From contig OX411545.1 in the NCBI GenBank assembly GCA_948146395.1, forward strand, positions 23,763,526 through 23,827,525: a stretch of 64,000 bases of DNA, in the 5' to 3' direction. Origin of the DNA: Fragum whitleyi. Lineage: Eukaryota > Mollusca > Bivalvia > Cardiida > Cardiidae. The notes beneath the pieces were generated by a model. It was not told the DNA's origin, did no database searches, and saw nothing but the letters and a program-made list of their open reading frames with translations. Below, one piece after another: positions 30,754 through 43,057 of the stretch (position 1 is its first letter; each line of letters opens with the position of its first letter). A program made the position numbers and the translations under genes.

Positions 30754-31019
30754 CTCTGTAATAGATCAGTCACATAACTTCCCAGTGGTTTCAGTGACGG
30801 GTATGATTTAGATGCCCACATAGCGGGCACCTTCCCATTCATCATCGAGGTGAAGACTTCTTCTAACTCCGACGACATCACCACAAGACCTTTAATGGCC
30901 TTCTGGAGGTTTTGGAGGGAAGATCGTACAACTTTGGTAAGTCTGTTAAATCTGATCAATTCTTGTCGAAGTACGGTGTTCATGGATTCATTGTACACAA
31001 CAGGGTAATTCTTGATGAC
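30754..31019 (-). CDS. DNAH3-like: Dynein heavy chain exon, C-terminal domain
   Basis: Reads [20 protein letters not shown], '[20 protein letters not shown]', '[20 protein letters not shown]', and '[18 protein letters not shown]'. 266 nt, phase 0 in and phase 2 out. Acceptor 'CTGTTTAAAG|GT'. Confidence 0.95.
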
Positions 31020-31674
31020 CTTTAAACAGAGAAAAAAATAATCAATTAAGAATATCTAGCATTCAAATAATCATAACTTAAGTACAACATTTAATAAACA
31101 CTGATGGAAAATGATTATAAGCTTTTAAAAGAGCTTTTTGTTTGTTTCATACCCGGTGTAATTCTGCAGCAAACATGTATACAGTATATATTTGAAGGAT
31201 CTTGCTTTTACTATTCCAATATCCTCAAAATTCTTATCAATCAATTGTTTTCATTTTGCAAAGTAATCTGTTATAAGATTTTAGAATTTTTCTGCACAAT
31301 AATGTAAACAGTTTCTGTACCAATTTCTATTTTACGCTAAACACAAACATGAAAAGAAAGTCAATGCTTTCTGACCTCTATCACTTTCAAAAAACACTTC
31401 TTAGAAATAAAAGATATATGAGCCTGTGCATGACATTTCCCACAATTTGAAATGTTGGTGAGGTTCAAACATTGAGAGGCATAGACAGCCACAAACTCTA
31501 AAAATAAAATTACCTTATGATCTACAGATACTTTGAGACCATACCTATTTACAAAGCACATAGTGAAGACTCTGGTCAGACTGTTTGGGTGCACAGGCTT
31601 GTCAGTCTGTGCTTTGTGCATATTTGAAATTATTCAAAATGTCATGAATAGGCTCAAATATAATATGTACTTAC

Positions 31675-31803
31675 ATATTCGAGGTCAAAGTCAGGAGGAA
31701 GTTTTCCGAGGATATCAGCCGACAGTTCCTGTATGACATCCCCTGCTGATTTACCTCCCTTACCCGACTGTCTAGGTAATGTCAGTAATATACTGTCAAA
31801 CAA
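31675..31803 (-). CDS. DNAH3-like: Dynein heavy chain exon, C-terminal domain
   Basis: 43 codons: [20 protein letters not shown] then '[23 protein letters not shown]'. In-phase at both ends. The Gly/Lys/Ser segment is a variable loop in this family. Confidence 0.93.
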
Positions 31804-32330
31804 CTGAAAGGCAAAAGAATGGTAATATTATATTAATTTGTATACACAGCTAAATCACCTGAGCTAAATCCAATGATAGAACCAAGATACTTTCATCGAA
31901 CACTAATGCTAAAACAGATTTACCTTGTAGGATGACCTAAGTGACCTTGACATTTAATGGTGTGTATCGTCATGAGGAATTATGAGATTTAAAACTCTTA
32001 AATGTGCTTTAGTTACAGGAAAATATCTTTAAGTTCACAGATTATATCAAGGTAGATATACAACAAAAAGACATACACTGGTAAAGCAATATACCTATGA
32101 TCCCTATGTGAGGCATAAAATGATATAAACTTTCTTTCCAAACCTTCTGCACAAACTTTGAGTAACCCATAATTTTTTTTTACTCTTTTTCATAAAACAT
32201 GTGCATTATGCAAAATATATATGCTTGGCCAGTTTTCCCTAGGTTCAGAAGCATATTTTTTTACTTTAAAAATACATATTGAAGCAGATTTGCTGAATTA
32301 ATTGATTAATCAGATGCAAGTGTAACTTAC

Positions 32331-32484
32331 AATTTGTGTTTCCTGGTTATCTTTGGTAATATCAGCGTTCTCATGAAGCCCAAATACTTCTGGGTTAGGA
32401 TTCAGTGGGAGAGTTCTGATATAGTCTATATAGCCTTGGTATGGTGACTCTGGTGGGGCATAGTATAAACCACTCTCAGAGAAT
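32331..32484 (-). CDS. DNAH3-like: Dynein heavy chain exon, C-terminal domain
   Basis: Reads FSESGLYYAPPESPYQGYID, then 'YIRTLPLNPNPEVFGLHENA' and 'DITKDNQETQI'. 154 nt, phase 2 in and phase 0 out. 'PEVFGLHENADI-KD-QET' is a hallmark of axonemal heavy chains. Confidence 0.95.
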
Positions 32485-33239
32485 CTGGTAAATAGGAAAT
32501 GTATATCAATCTATAAATGTATATGTGCATGTATATGATTAAAGAGGAGAAATGTAAGAAAATTGTGAGGTTTTCAGCTTTTTATTATTCAAGCCAGTCC
32601 AGCCACATGTACAACACTTGGTATCTTTTCCTTGCCACTTTATCAATCATCATCATCATCATCATCACAAGACACAACAAATAATAACTTTTCTTAAACT
32701 GAGGGTTCAGTGCAAAACTATTGTAAGAGTTTATATACTCCTAGGCACTTACAATTATTTCAGGCTGTCTACCAGGTCTTCTAAAAAATATAGGAGTTTT
32801 AATAGGAATATTTTTTTTAAAAAATAGGAGTTTTTAGCTCATTTAGAGTAAAAATATAGGAGTTTTTCCAGTGAAAATTGTTTATCCTACGCTCTTATAC
32901 TAGCAATCCTTACCTCCACTCTTGCTTTTTCTATGTTAATTAATGTCTAGATAAAGTAACCTTTCAGTTCCATAGCATCACAGTCCAGACAGGTGGCTGC
33001 TGTAGAGCATCATCATGATCATCATCATCTGAATTGGCACCTTAAAGGCTGGTGTCCTATTCAACTGCCTAGTAGGTGACCAAACAGGTGACAAGGAACA
33101 GATGAAGTGCACCAAAGCATTATACAGGATGGTGATGCTATGGAAGACATAAAGATTCTCTTACCTGAAGAAAAAAGAAGCAAAGAGCAGTATCAAAGCA
33201 ATATTTGCTATCTGATCATATATCGGCAATACAGTTTCC
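32485..33239 (-). other. Dynein intron, repeat remnants
   Basis: An (ATC)n tract lies at 32641-32667. 32701-32764 is a decayed P1 palindrome ('GAGGGTTCAGTGCAAAACTA', 'TAGGCACTTACAATTATTTC'). 'ataggagttttaataggaat' phrases near 32790-32870 recur at 35068-35185 and bracket the repeat element between them. Confidence 0.5.
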
Positions 33240-35070
33240 TAACAAGAGGGGCTTTGGCCCTGGTCCGCTCACCTGAGTCAAAGCACCTAAGGGTTACTTG
33301 CATTTCTTTTGAAAAATTGAACTGTAACAAATTTATTTGTAAAGGAAAATAATCTTATGGTCAGACCAGTAAGATTCCACAGTCTCAGTTTTACTATTGC
33401 TGTTTGAAAATACAAGATCCAAAATGAAACTGTTATCAGTCTTGGTTTTTTTGCATGATCATTTTACAAGAGAGTATCTGGGATAACTTTAGTAATGCGC
33501 ACCTGGTGGCCCAACAGTTATAACTTTAGCTCTCATAATTAAGGTCTATGAATTGATCATCCAAGGCAAATTCCAAAGCTGTAGGGCTTCTCGTTCATCA
33601 GAAGAAGAATTTATAAGATTCTCTTAAATTTCAACATTGGTTGCCATAGCAACCAAAGTTTTTCATAGATTTCAGTTCTTTAGGCTATCTTGGAGGGGAC
33701 CACCTATGAAACATTTCTATAAAATTTGGAGTAAATTGGCCTAGTAGTTTAGGACAAGATGTCATTTAAAGAAATTGTTGATGGACGGAGACGACAACCA
33801 AAGGACGGAAGCTGGACTTTGTGCTCAGGTGAGCTTAAAAAAAAGTTCAAATGTTAAATTGACCTGAAGCACTACCCTCTCCCCCCTGTTGCTCCGCACC
33901 TTGTGGCCCAACAATCATAATAGCTTTTTAAATTAAGTTCTATGAGCTGATAATTCTATATCAAATGAAAAAGTTGTAAGAATTCTGGTTCAGTAGAATT
34001 TCTAACAATTGTTAAATTTACCACAAAGCACTAGCCCTCCTCTTGAGTCTCTGCCCCTGGTGACAAAACAATCATGTCTATATCTTTTTTTATTAAAGTA
34101 TATGAGCTGATGACTCATGCGAAATTTAGAGCCGGCTACTTCATCATGAGAAGAAGGTTTAAAATTTCAAAATTGACCCGAAATACTACCCTCTCCCCCA
34201 AAGCTCTTTGCATGGTAGCCAAACATTCATGGTTATAGCTATGTAAAATAGGGTCTATGAGCTGATCATCTGTGTCAAATAAAAAGGTTGCAGGGATTCT
34301 GGTTCAGAAGAAGAAGGTTATGGATTTATTTTTTTTTTTACAAAGTATTACCCCCCCTCCCCCCTCCCCGGTGGCTCCGCACCTGGTGGCCCAATAGTTA
34401 TGATTTAACTCCTGTTCAGGTCTATGAACTGATCATCCATGCCTTTTTTCAAGTCTGTAGGGCTCCTGGTTCCGAAGAAGAAGAAGGTTTAAGATTACAA
34501 AATTTACCAAAAGTACTAACCCCTCCCCCCTGATGTTCCGCACCTGGTGGCCCAACAGATATGATTTTAGCTATTTTAATTCAGGTCTATGAACTGATCA
34601 TCCATGCCAATTTTCAAGTCTGTAGGACTCCTGGTTGAGGAGAAGAAGAAGGTTGAAGATTACAAAATTTACCCAAAGTTCTACCCCCTCCCCCCTGGTG
34701 CCCCAACAGATATGATTTTAGCTATTCTAATTCAGGTCTATGAACTGATCATCCATACCAAATTTTAAGTCTCTAGGACTCCTGGTTTAGGAGAAGAAGA
34801 ACTTTTAAGATTTTCTTAAAATTTCACCTTTGGTTGCTATAGCAACCAGGGTTTTTCATGGATTTCAATTCGTTTAGCTATTATTAAAGGGGACCACCTA
34901 AGCAACATTTCTGTAAAATTTAGTGTTAATTGGCCCAGTAGTTTAGGAGGAGATGTCGTTTAAGGAAATCGTTGACGGACGCCAGACGCCAGACAACGAC
35001 CGACGACCTAATGCCGGACGAAAGGTGATCACAATAGCTCACATGAGCACTGTGCTCAGGTGAGCTAAAA
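33240..35070 (+). mobile_element. Large composite repeat with ~150-170 bp cores in a dynein intron
   Basis: Starts 'aacaagaggggctttggccc...cgctcacctgag'. Around six diverged units share 'gcacctggtggcccaacagt', 'aggtctatgaactgatcatc' and 'gaagaagaaggttt' (e.g. near 33900, 34050, 34210, 34380, 34541, 34696). Two long flanks, 33625-33840 and 34825-35068, both contain 'ttggttgc(c/t)atagcaacca', 'aggggaccacct' and 'gtgctcaggtgagct'. It looks like two copies, or one copy with an internal duplication, of a pearl/HINE-like element. Confidence 0.6.
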
Positions 35071-35399
35071 ATATAGGAAATATTTTCAAAATATAGGAGT
35101 TTAAAAGGAATATAGGAGGTGCTTAAAAATATAGGATTTGGACCCAAAATATAGGAGTTTAATAGGAATATAGGAATCGGTAGACAGCCTGTTATTTGCA
35201 CCAAATCTTTGAAGTATTGCACAGAATGCTGGAAAACCTCAGATTCAAGCACCAAACCTTATGAACTGGGCCTTTAAATAGCTAAGTGAAATGAAATCAA
35301 TATAGTAAAGAAATGGACCAGACACAAAGCTGATGAATTGACAGACTACAATACAATGTTAAAACAGTTGACATACAGATATTTTATATATTTCCTTAC

Positions 35400-35563
35400 C
35401 TATAATTATCATCATTGACAATTTCCTCACAGAAGCAGATGGACAACAAAGATACAAGCAGACGTCTGTCTTTATCATCAGTGACACGCCCACCATAGTT
35501 ACACTGGCCTGTCAAATATACCAACGCTGGTAATGGAAGCTCCTCATAGTCATTCAGGAACAT
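35400..35563 (-). CDS. DNAH3-like: Dynein heavy chain exon, AAA6/C-terminal domain
   Basis: Reads MFLNDYEELPLPALVYLTGQ, 'CNYGGRVTDDKDRRLLVSLL' and 'CEEIVNDDNYR'. 164 nt, phase 0 in and phase 2 out. 'CNYGGRVTDD-DRR' is almost invariant in dyneins. Confidence 0.96.
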
Positions 35564-35666
35564 CTGAAAGGATTGAAATTTAAATCTAATGTACACATTT
35601 GTGCTAGAATGTCAAAAAAAATTGAATCAAAATCTTTCAGACTTACATATAAACCAAAGCATATCA

Positions 35667-35738
35667 ATGGCTCAGCTTGAAACAGTTGTAACTGCCTTTA
35701 TGTTTATAGGCAGTTACAACTGTTTCAAGCTGAGCCAT
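35667..35738. repeat. P1 palindrome, perfect 30 bp arms
   Basis: The left arm starts ATGGCTCAGCTTGAAACAGT and ends GTAACTGCC; the right arm is its exact reverse complement over 30 of 30 positions around a 12 nt loop. The 'CTTGAAAC' variant of this copy is present in both arms, where other copies have 'GTGCAAAAC'. Confidence 0.9.
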
Positions 35739-36109
35739 AAATATGAATGTTGGAGTCTTTAGTATACAGCATATCTACTATGGTTACAGGTACTGACTAA
35801 GATATACATGTAGTACAAATGGAATAATCAAACAAAACTAAATTTGGTTTCTACATTGGCAAAAAACAATTTTTGCAACAATAGATATTTGATAAAAATT
35901 TAGTAATGTTCAAAGTTTTTAACATCATGCATATCAGATGGTTAATACAGCTTTGACAAAATTCATAATTATCATCGAAAATATCAGATTTCTTAGTAAT
36001 GTCCAAAATTTATGAAAAGATCTGTAAATTTTATTTAGATAATATTCTTTGACAAATCCTTGATATTTCCATGAAAACAAAATTATGCCACTAAAAAGAC
36101 ATTTCTTAC
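35739..36109 (-). other. Dynein intron, remaining sequence
   Basis: AT-rich, with nothing further recognised beyond the adjacent palindrome. Confidence 0.4.
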
Positions 36110-36253
36110 CAGCATTTGTCTTAAACTAATACGGAGATCTGACTCATTAAACTCGTATGGAATGTTCCAACCAAGAGGCCCAAACTTTCTTCTCTCTTGT
36201 ACCATAGCATGGAAGAAACACAGACCCATCAACATCTTGTGGAATCTTTGAGG
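36110..36253 (-). CDS. DNAH3-like: Dynein heavy chain exon, AAA6/C-terminal domain
   Basis: 48 codons: [20 protein letters not shown], '[20 protein letters not shown]' and 'RISLRQML'. In-phase at both ends. '[21 protein letters not shown]' is a dynein signature. Confidence 0.96.
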
Positions 36254-37313
36254 CTGAAAAACAGAGGATAGTTTTGGAAAGAGCATTAACCAAAAATTAC
36301 CATAAAAGCTCTAATAAAACCCCGGGGTTCTATAGAATCACCCCATTTGCAATAGAAAGGGATGGGCTGTTATTAGAGACTCTGCTACATAAGGATGGCT
36401 CAGTGCAAAATAGGTGTAACTGTCTATAAACATATAGGCAGTTAAAACTGTTTGCCACTGAGCCATCGATATTTGTACAGAGGGTGAAAAAAGTTGGCCA
36501 AATATAAACATATTAATCTAGGCAATATATTATCATTTGATTGAGAAAAAGGTGCATAAAATCTGTTATTTTTTTAGTGACCTTGATTTCGTGGGTATGG
36601 GCCTTTATTAGAGGCTATTAAGTCCAAACACATAAAAATGTTGTATTTTAACCTCCAAAATGGAGGATGGAGTTTTTTATTAGAACATGGGGCTCTATTA
36701 GAATTTTATGGTATATAGGAACTCACAATACAGAAAGTCTTTTTATGCATTTCAAAGTCTTTCTGGTCTCTATAAAGTAATTTCTATAATCAACATAATT
36801 AACATGGATCAGAAACAAACAAGTCAGTTGATATGTTTCCTTTATCAGGAGAACTGCAGATAGAATTTCTGTATAGGACTTCAGAACACATGATCTTAGG
36901 AAATCATTGAGAAACCTTGGTTAACACTGTTAAATGTCATTATTTACGAGACATTAGAAATCTATTACGGGTCCACTACCTTAATGGAACTGTCACATTG
37001 GGACAATTCTATTGAGTACCTACATTGGGTTTTGTTTGAAAATAATAAAATTAAAACAGCATTACCACTTTTTATCTAAACTATCATCAAGATTAATTTG
37101 TTTGTATGCATGGATTTACTACTACTTTCAACAGTATTTCAGTTATTTCACAGTGGCTGGTGCACCAGTAAACGGCTTCCTATAGTCTCCTACACCAGTA
37201 CAACAACATTTCATCCAAACTTCAGCAACTCATTTCACTTAGGTAAACTTCTTCTCACTTGCCCACAAATGGGAGAAAATATGACATTGTCACAATGACA
37301 TGATGATGCTTAC
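36254..37313 (-). other. Dynein intron with P1 palindrome and MITE fragment
   Basis: 36395-36466 is a P1 palindrome (ATGGCTCAGTGCAAAATAGG / CAGTTAAAACTGTTTGCCAC) with a few mismatches. 36880-36985 resembles one half of the 165 bp MITE at 46847-47011, ending 'gggtccactaccttaatgg'. Confidence 0.6.
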
Positions 37314-37420
37314 CTTATTACATCCACCAAAGAAGTTCTGATCAGATATTGGATCATTGAGGAAGGATCTCAACAAATTAGACTTGAGACCTTTAGGAGG
37401 CTCATTGGTCATCTTCACAC
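37314..37420 (-). CDS. DNAH3-like: Dynein heavy chain exon, AAA6
   Basis: Reads (G)[20 protein letters not shown] then '[15 protein letters not shown]'. 107 nt, phase 1 in and phase 0 out. 'TNEPP-GL--NLLRS' is conserved in axonemal dyneins. Confidence 0.95.
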
Positions 37421-38125
37421 CTAGAAATATACAGATACAAAATAAGTTATTTAAGAACAATTAAATATCATATGGATGTTTTAAACAGAATAAATTTCAC
37501 ATTTTTAACAAATCTTTTTAATTATTAGATGAATGTACATTAATAATTGCAATCCAATAAAATAAAGAATTCTGATTGGTTTAAATCGCATCACATGGGG
37601 AAATCCATTGCACTTTATTTCTGTATAAAATGCAATAGGTCTTTCGGGAAACCCCCGAACTTCGATCTGCAAGTCCTGTGTTGTAGGAACTCGAATTAAC
37701 CTAGTTCCCAATCATCAACACAACATTTCTATTCAATCTATTATAAATTAAGATATTTTCGAAAGAATTTACGATAACAAGCATGCAGTTCTGATTCCGT
37801 GCCGACGTAAACTTAGAAAACCGCAAGTCGACGAAGACCGTCAAGAAACCCTCTCAACTAAGACCAACCACGCAGTTTTCGTTTAAAAACATAGACTTAC
37901 TTGGCAGAAACAAGCTTTTTTGTCATAAGTACCACTACGAATTTTAATGTTGTCGTTTATTTGTGTATCATTTGTTTTACTTTATGACATTTCACTTCGA
38001 CAGCGAGATAAAACAAAACACGATCTAAAAATAGATCGTGTAATTTTTTACGCGGAGAAAGTAGACTTGAAGCTTTAATGTTTGGCCGAGTATTTTAATA
38101 GTTTCTTCGATCTATAGGATTGCAA

Positions 38126-38297
38126 TTATAAGGGACGAGTGTCTTTTTCACTGCGTTTATTTTGGTATAAAGTGCAATTGCCTTAGCACATGGCTTAAAC
38201 ATAACGGCCTACGGGCGTTATTTGCCATGTGCTAAGGCAATTGCACTTTATACCCCAATAAACGCAGTGAAAAAGACACTCATCCCTATAAAGTTTG
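38126..38297. repeat. Large palindrome with ~70 bp arms
   Basis: Left arm 'GTGTCTTTTTCACTGCGTTT', 'AAAGTGCAATTGCCTTAGCA', 'CATGG'; right arm 'CCATGTGCTAAGGCAATTGC', 'AAACGCAGTGAAAAAGACAC'. The ~25 nt centre contains 'AACATAACGGCCTACGGGCG'. It is nearly perfect. The forward 129-codon frame here is an artefact. Confidence 0.85.
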
Positions 38298-39479
38298 TCC
38301 TAGGACTTTATTCAAATAATATTTCAATGAATGTTATAGATATTTCTATTCATTTCCAACTGTTTTCTATCTTAACTACCTTTTCTCCTTTTAAGGTAAT
38401 ATTTTTCTTTCTTTCTTCCTATTTTTTAAAGATTCAGATTTCACAAAGTAAAAAGAGACATGAAGGCCTTTTTAAAAGAAATTTGACAATTCACTGCAAC
38501 ATCTACTCATCACTCATAACTGTGAACTTTTTCCTTTATACTAATTTCATACTACAACTCTATTATAGAGCTACAAGTTTTTATATCGTCAAAATTGATA
38601 GTTCTATGTGATTTCTATGTAATTTAATTTTCATGCAAAGATGGCCTCAACATGCAAGGTAATACAACAATATCTAAATTAAGGGTATTTCAAGGCATTT
38701 CATGCACAACATAATTCAACAAGAGAAGTACATGTAGACATCCAAGCAATCTTAGGAAACAACGCTCTTACAATAATTACTCCAGTGTTCTATCAAGACA
38801 CCTTTTATTTGTTGAACATACTATTTCTACAAAATTTCAATCTTTTCCATTATCTACTAAAAACCTAAAAATAAAAGTCTTCTGATGGAACCTAATTATT
38901 TCACAACTTAATCTCATTATTTTTTGACACTATCTTTCACAAGTTTTCTACCACAAAAATTACTTTTGACTATTATCAAATTTATACTCAAGGATAAAAA
39001 AAATGTAAATATCCTTATTTTTTATAGTCAGTTAAATACAATGTAGTTCTTTGGTAACTTCTCAAATTATTTGAATGAATGAATGAGTGAATGATAACAA
39101 CCCTGCATATAGGATGACAAAACGGAGCAAACCATTTGCAAATAAAAGCCTGCTTTGCATGTAAGCAGGGCAGAACATGTAACACTTTTGTACATGCATA
39201 CAACTTTTTAAATCACCAACATTTTTACACTGGACAACTAACTGTACTACAAATGTATATATGTAGGGATATACATGTTTATATAAACAATTCACACTAT
39301 ATACATTAATATAAACATACTAAGTTCTGTATAGACATTCCAGGGAGAGTTATGAGATAAATGAAGAGAAAATAAATGATTTATAAGTTATGAAATTAGA
39401 AGAAAAAACTTATTGATGGCTAAACAGTGGCTCCAAAAAGTTTAACAGCCTAACTATGGAACCTGGTGTTTTTCTCACC

Positions 39480-39660
39480 AGAACCACCAAGACATCATTT
39501 TCTGAGCCCCACGATCCTCACATAATATGGGTCCTTGATCCTCAACCAATTTGTGGGAGGTAAATGTCAGAAAGGATGTGTGCCATTTTCAGGGATCAAA
39601 CCCTGGAGCCTTTGATTACAAGGTTGATCATACACTACCAACTGCGCTATGACAGCCACT
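39480..39660 (-). mobile_element. tRNA-headed SINE, second type
   Basis: On the minus strand: 'GTCATAGCGCAGTTGGTAGT' (A box) and 'GGGTTTGATCC' (B box) within ~60 nt, then a body unlike the 43912 SINE ('gtgaggatcgtggggctcag'). Truncated or a distinct family. Confidence 0.6.
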
Positions 39661-40498
39661 ATACACTTTTCACATGATTATCTTTTTTTCAGATTAGGCA
39701 GAGTACACAATGGTCCTAATTTTTGACGACTTGTATCATCTGTTTACTTACAAAACAGATAATAGATAAAGAGTCTTCATTTTAGGAAAGAAATAATACA
39801 ACATGGTTATAAATTGTTCAATTAAGGAGAGCATAACAATAAACTACATGGTAAGAAACAGTATTAGAAATTTGAAAGATGCCAATGCAGAAAATACACA
39901 GTACATGCAGATATATGCTATAAGATTTAACACTTAATTTCTTATTCACAAAGTCAGATTGCCAAACTATGAGCAAAGAATGTTGAAAAAAGGTGGTCAA
40001 TTGTCACAAGATATGCCAGTTACACTGCTGGATGTCCAACATAACTGCCAAGTTTCAAATCAATCAGACATAAGGTGACAAAGTTATGCTCCAGACAAAG
40101 AAGTGAATGCTTCCGGCCCACAATATGCCCAAGGTGATCCCATAATATGTCCTGTCTTTCAATGGGTGTATAAAAATATGATGCCAGCCAAAATCAAACT
40201 ATTTCTGACATAAGGTATTTAAAATTCCAAGAAGATTCTTACATACCGGTACTTATCAATGTAAAGAAATCATGACATTTCTTAGACAATGTTTTAGAAA
40301 AACTATAGATAATTTCATTTAATGATTATATTTTGTTAGCAAATTAACCAGATTTTTAAGTGCATGTACAAAAATTTCTAAATGTTTTTTTTATTAAGCA
40401 TTTATAAGACTGAAATTAGAATTAGAACAACTATATTTTCGATGTAAATCTTCTAACAAAACCCATCAACAAAGAAAGTGGGTTTAAGAAAAACATAC

Positions 40499-40706
40499 CA
40501 TTCTGTAAGATGGATACAGGGAACTTGTCTGATGGATAACTAGTCAACCAGAGTCTAAAGTTATCATGGGTATCTTCCGGTCTAATCACCTCCTCACAGA
40601 TTTTCTCTAATTTTGGCATCCAGCTTGTAGCCAAGTGACAGTTCTGTAGAACCACCCAGGTACCATCTTTGATGGCCTTCTCAATCATTTTTGCAGCAAT
40701 AGGTCC
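40499..40706 (-). CDS. DNAH3-like: Dynein heavy chain exon, AAA6
   Basis: Reads [20 protein letters not shown], '[20 protein letters not shown]', and '[20 protein letters not shown](G)'. 208 nt, phase 0 in and phase 1 out. 'G-WV-LQNCHL--SWM' is a dynein hallmark. Confidence 0.97.
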
Positions 40707-41240
40707 CTAGAAAATTATGAATAAATAATGTTTTTTGTAAATAATAGACATTTTTTGGATGAGAAAGAATATCTTAAAGGTGAAAATATCTTATATTGGC
40801 AACACTTTTAAGAATATTTCAAACTTTCTCATATTGAACTCCAGGTTTCTACATTTTTTTTGATTACGAATCAGCCATTCTTGAATGTTTATCAATGGAT
40901 TATAAAATTTCTAACTCTAAGAGTTATCAAGTAACAATTTCACATCATTAATGAAATTTGCAAAATAATGAAATAAATGGTTAGAGCCTGCTTGCAGTCA
41001 TGGACTATTGTTGACACAGGATCAAATATAAGAATGACATCCTCATGAGCAATTCACGTGGTAAAAGGCACTGTGTAAAACTTTGTCAAAAAAATCAGGT
41101 ACTCCTCCTTTTTTGCACTGATGAAAAGAACAATAATGTGAAAATACAGCTATAGTTGTTCACTAAATAAATTACATTGAATTAAATACTTTGAAAAATA
41201 CTTTCATCCTACAACTTTTAAAATGCTAAGCCATATTTAC

Positions 41241-41608
41241 CTGTCCTTGTCCCAATGAGATTGTCTGTACTTGTCCTGAAGCTTGTGTCATACCACGATC
41301 TTCTGCAAACTTTAATAGAGCTGCCATAGGATCTGCACCAGGTGATAACACGAAGATCAACGGTGCACAGCAGTTAGAGTCAGCAAACGATCCAGCCAGG
41401 TCAAAGGTCGGAGGTTCAATGTATGACTGGCCCAGATTGTCTATAATAAAGTCCTGTACAGCTGGTACCATCTTGTCTGGTCTAAAACACCGTAAGACTA
41501 TCATTCTGTCCATCCCCTGTAGCACGTCAAATGGACTCGGGTATTTCTCATTCTGTGGGGTAGGGGAATCATACAGTGCCTTCCATTTAGCAATGTTAGC
41601 ACTTACAT
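41241..41608 (-). CDS. DNAH3-like: Dynein heavy chain exon, AAA6
   Basis: Reads VSANIAKWKALYDSPTPQNE, 'MIVLRCFRPDKMVPAVQDFI', 'CCAPLIFVLSPGADPMAALL' and ends 'GQVQTISLGQGQ'. 368 nt, phase 1 in and phase 0 out. Confidence 0.97.
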
Positions 41609-41722
41609 CTGAAAAGGTTGATAGTATAGGTAAGCATTGATGTAATACTGGAAAATTTTTTTAAACTCCATTTTCTAAATAAGCCTAATTTCATTATATC
41701 ACATGACTTTCAAAATAAGATC

Positions 41723-41969
41723 AACCCTTGTCATGCTGAACACAGAATATTCCTGCTTTTGCAGGAGGTATAAACAAAAATCAGCCTGCACTTATGTGCA
41801 GCCTGATCTTTGTCTATACCTATGTTTTTCCATTTTTGAAAACAAAAAAGCTCAAAAATTTGATTTTCAAGATGACCACTGACTCATATTTAGTGCAATC
41901 AGTGCTGTAAGTACTTTGATTTTATTGCAATTTTGTCAAGATTTTTGATTCAGCATGACAAGGGTTAAA
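41723..41969. mobile_element. MITE with 'AACCCTTGTCATGCTGAA' termini, copy
   Basis: Left 'CAACCCTTGTCATGCTGAAC', right 'TTCAGCATGACAAGGGTTAA': ~18 bp terminal inverted repeats. The inside has nested hairpins ('CTGCTTTTGCAGGAGG', 'CAGCCTGCACTTATGTGCAG'). Relatives or fragments are near 46276-46572, 49438-49683, 54730-54945, 57519-57755, 61735-61836 and 63110-63188. Confidence 0.75.
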
Positions 41970-42275
41970 CTTTGCAGAAGAATTTCAGTTCTCAACATCC
42001 TTTGGTCTATTTTGGTTAAGTAATGAGAAATGCATAAGAAGGTAATCTAATTCATTTAATACTCAATTCCAGTCAAGCTTATAATATGAATATGTGACCT
42101 GTCACACAAAAAGGGAGAATCTGGGAAAACTGTAAAAATAGTATTTGAAAGAGATTGGGTCCCGCATCAATCAACAAGAGGTTGCATTCTCAAACTATTG
42201 TTTCTTTTTGTTATCACAGAATTCACACTTTTTCTGTGGACAGTTTCCTTGATGCCAAGAAAGACAATTACTTAC

Positions 42276-42433
42276 GCTCATGGAATCCTTTCAAACAGGA
42301 TAGGTTTGTTGCTCTGACCACTTCACCCCATGATTTGTCACTAAGCCATTCAGGGGCGGGGTTAGGGTGGGGATTTTCTAAGGCCACACCTCCAGTCAGC
42401 AGGAATCTCCAAACATCTTCATCCACTCTACCC
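42276..42433 (-). CDS. DNAH3-like: Dynein heavy chain exon, AAA6
   Basis: Reads (Q)GRVDEDVWRFLLTGGVALEN, 'PHPNPAPEWLSDKSWGEVVR' and 'ATNLSCLKGFHE(H)'. 158 nt, phase 2 in and phase 1 out. Confidence 0.95.
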
Positions 42434-42811
42434 CTAAAAGAGGAAACAAAGAATAATGTTAATATTTAAATCTAACTTAGGTTAAAAGCTGATTTATTTA
42501 AGATTTAAGAGCTTACATAATTGCCAAAATATAATGACATATTAAGAACAAGCAAAGCAGCATTTTGTTAATACATTGGTTATAAGAAGCAAATTGTTAG
42601 TTGTTAAAAGATAGTTGTTCAAAGTATGTTTATGGAGAAAATCCAATTGATGTGAATTTGCCGTATGTCACGATTTTGACTTTTGTATCTAATCATCTTG
42701 TAAAAAAATTATGATTGTTCATTTAAAAGAAATGTATTTTAAAATGCTTGATATAATTCATTTGAAAAATCCTGACTTTAGTTTCACCAGAGATGAGATA
42801 GCTTTCTACAC

Positions 42812-43057
42812 CTGGGCCCAAGGTTATAAAACTTTTCTCAGGCTCAGGCTCAATTTTCTCAAATTTCAACCAAGATTTAAGCCGTAATTCTGCTTTATCA
42901 CTAATTTTAATTGATTTACATAAAAGATGATATTAATAAGTTGTTATAAATAACAACTTATTAATATCATCTTTTATTTTCATACATTTATTTCAATTTA
43001 AAATTTGAGAAAATTGAGCCTGAGCCTGAGAAAAGTTGTATAACCTCGGGCCCAGAA
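42812..43057. mobile_element. Foldback MITE with ~55 bp terminal inverted repeats
   Basis: Left 'TGGGCCCAAGGTTATAAAAC', 'TTTTCTCAGGCTCAGGCTCA', 'ATTTTCTCAAATTT'; right arm the reverse, ending 'AACCTCGGGCCCAGA'. The centre has an AT hairpin 'GATGATATTAATAAGTTGTT/AACAACTTATTAATATCATC'. Confidence 0.8.

Larger units (their letters stand above)
37421..40498 (-). other. Dynein intron, 3.1 kb, rich in foldbacks
   Basis: It holds the 38126-38297 palindrome, a SINE at 39480-39660, and near 39990-40170 an interspersed repeat ('aattgtcacaagatatgcca', 'aagttatgctccagacaaag') related to the one entering at the right window edge. 37500-38125 is more GC-rich and may be part of a larger foldback. No exon seen. 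Confidence 0.5.

Noticed and set aside
38222..38611. Plus-strand 129-codon frame
   Set aside because: Starts inside a palindrome arm and runs into AT-rich intron; no support.
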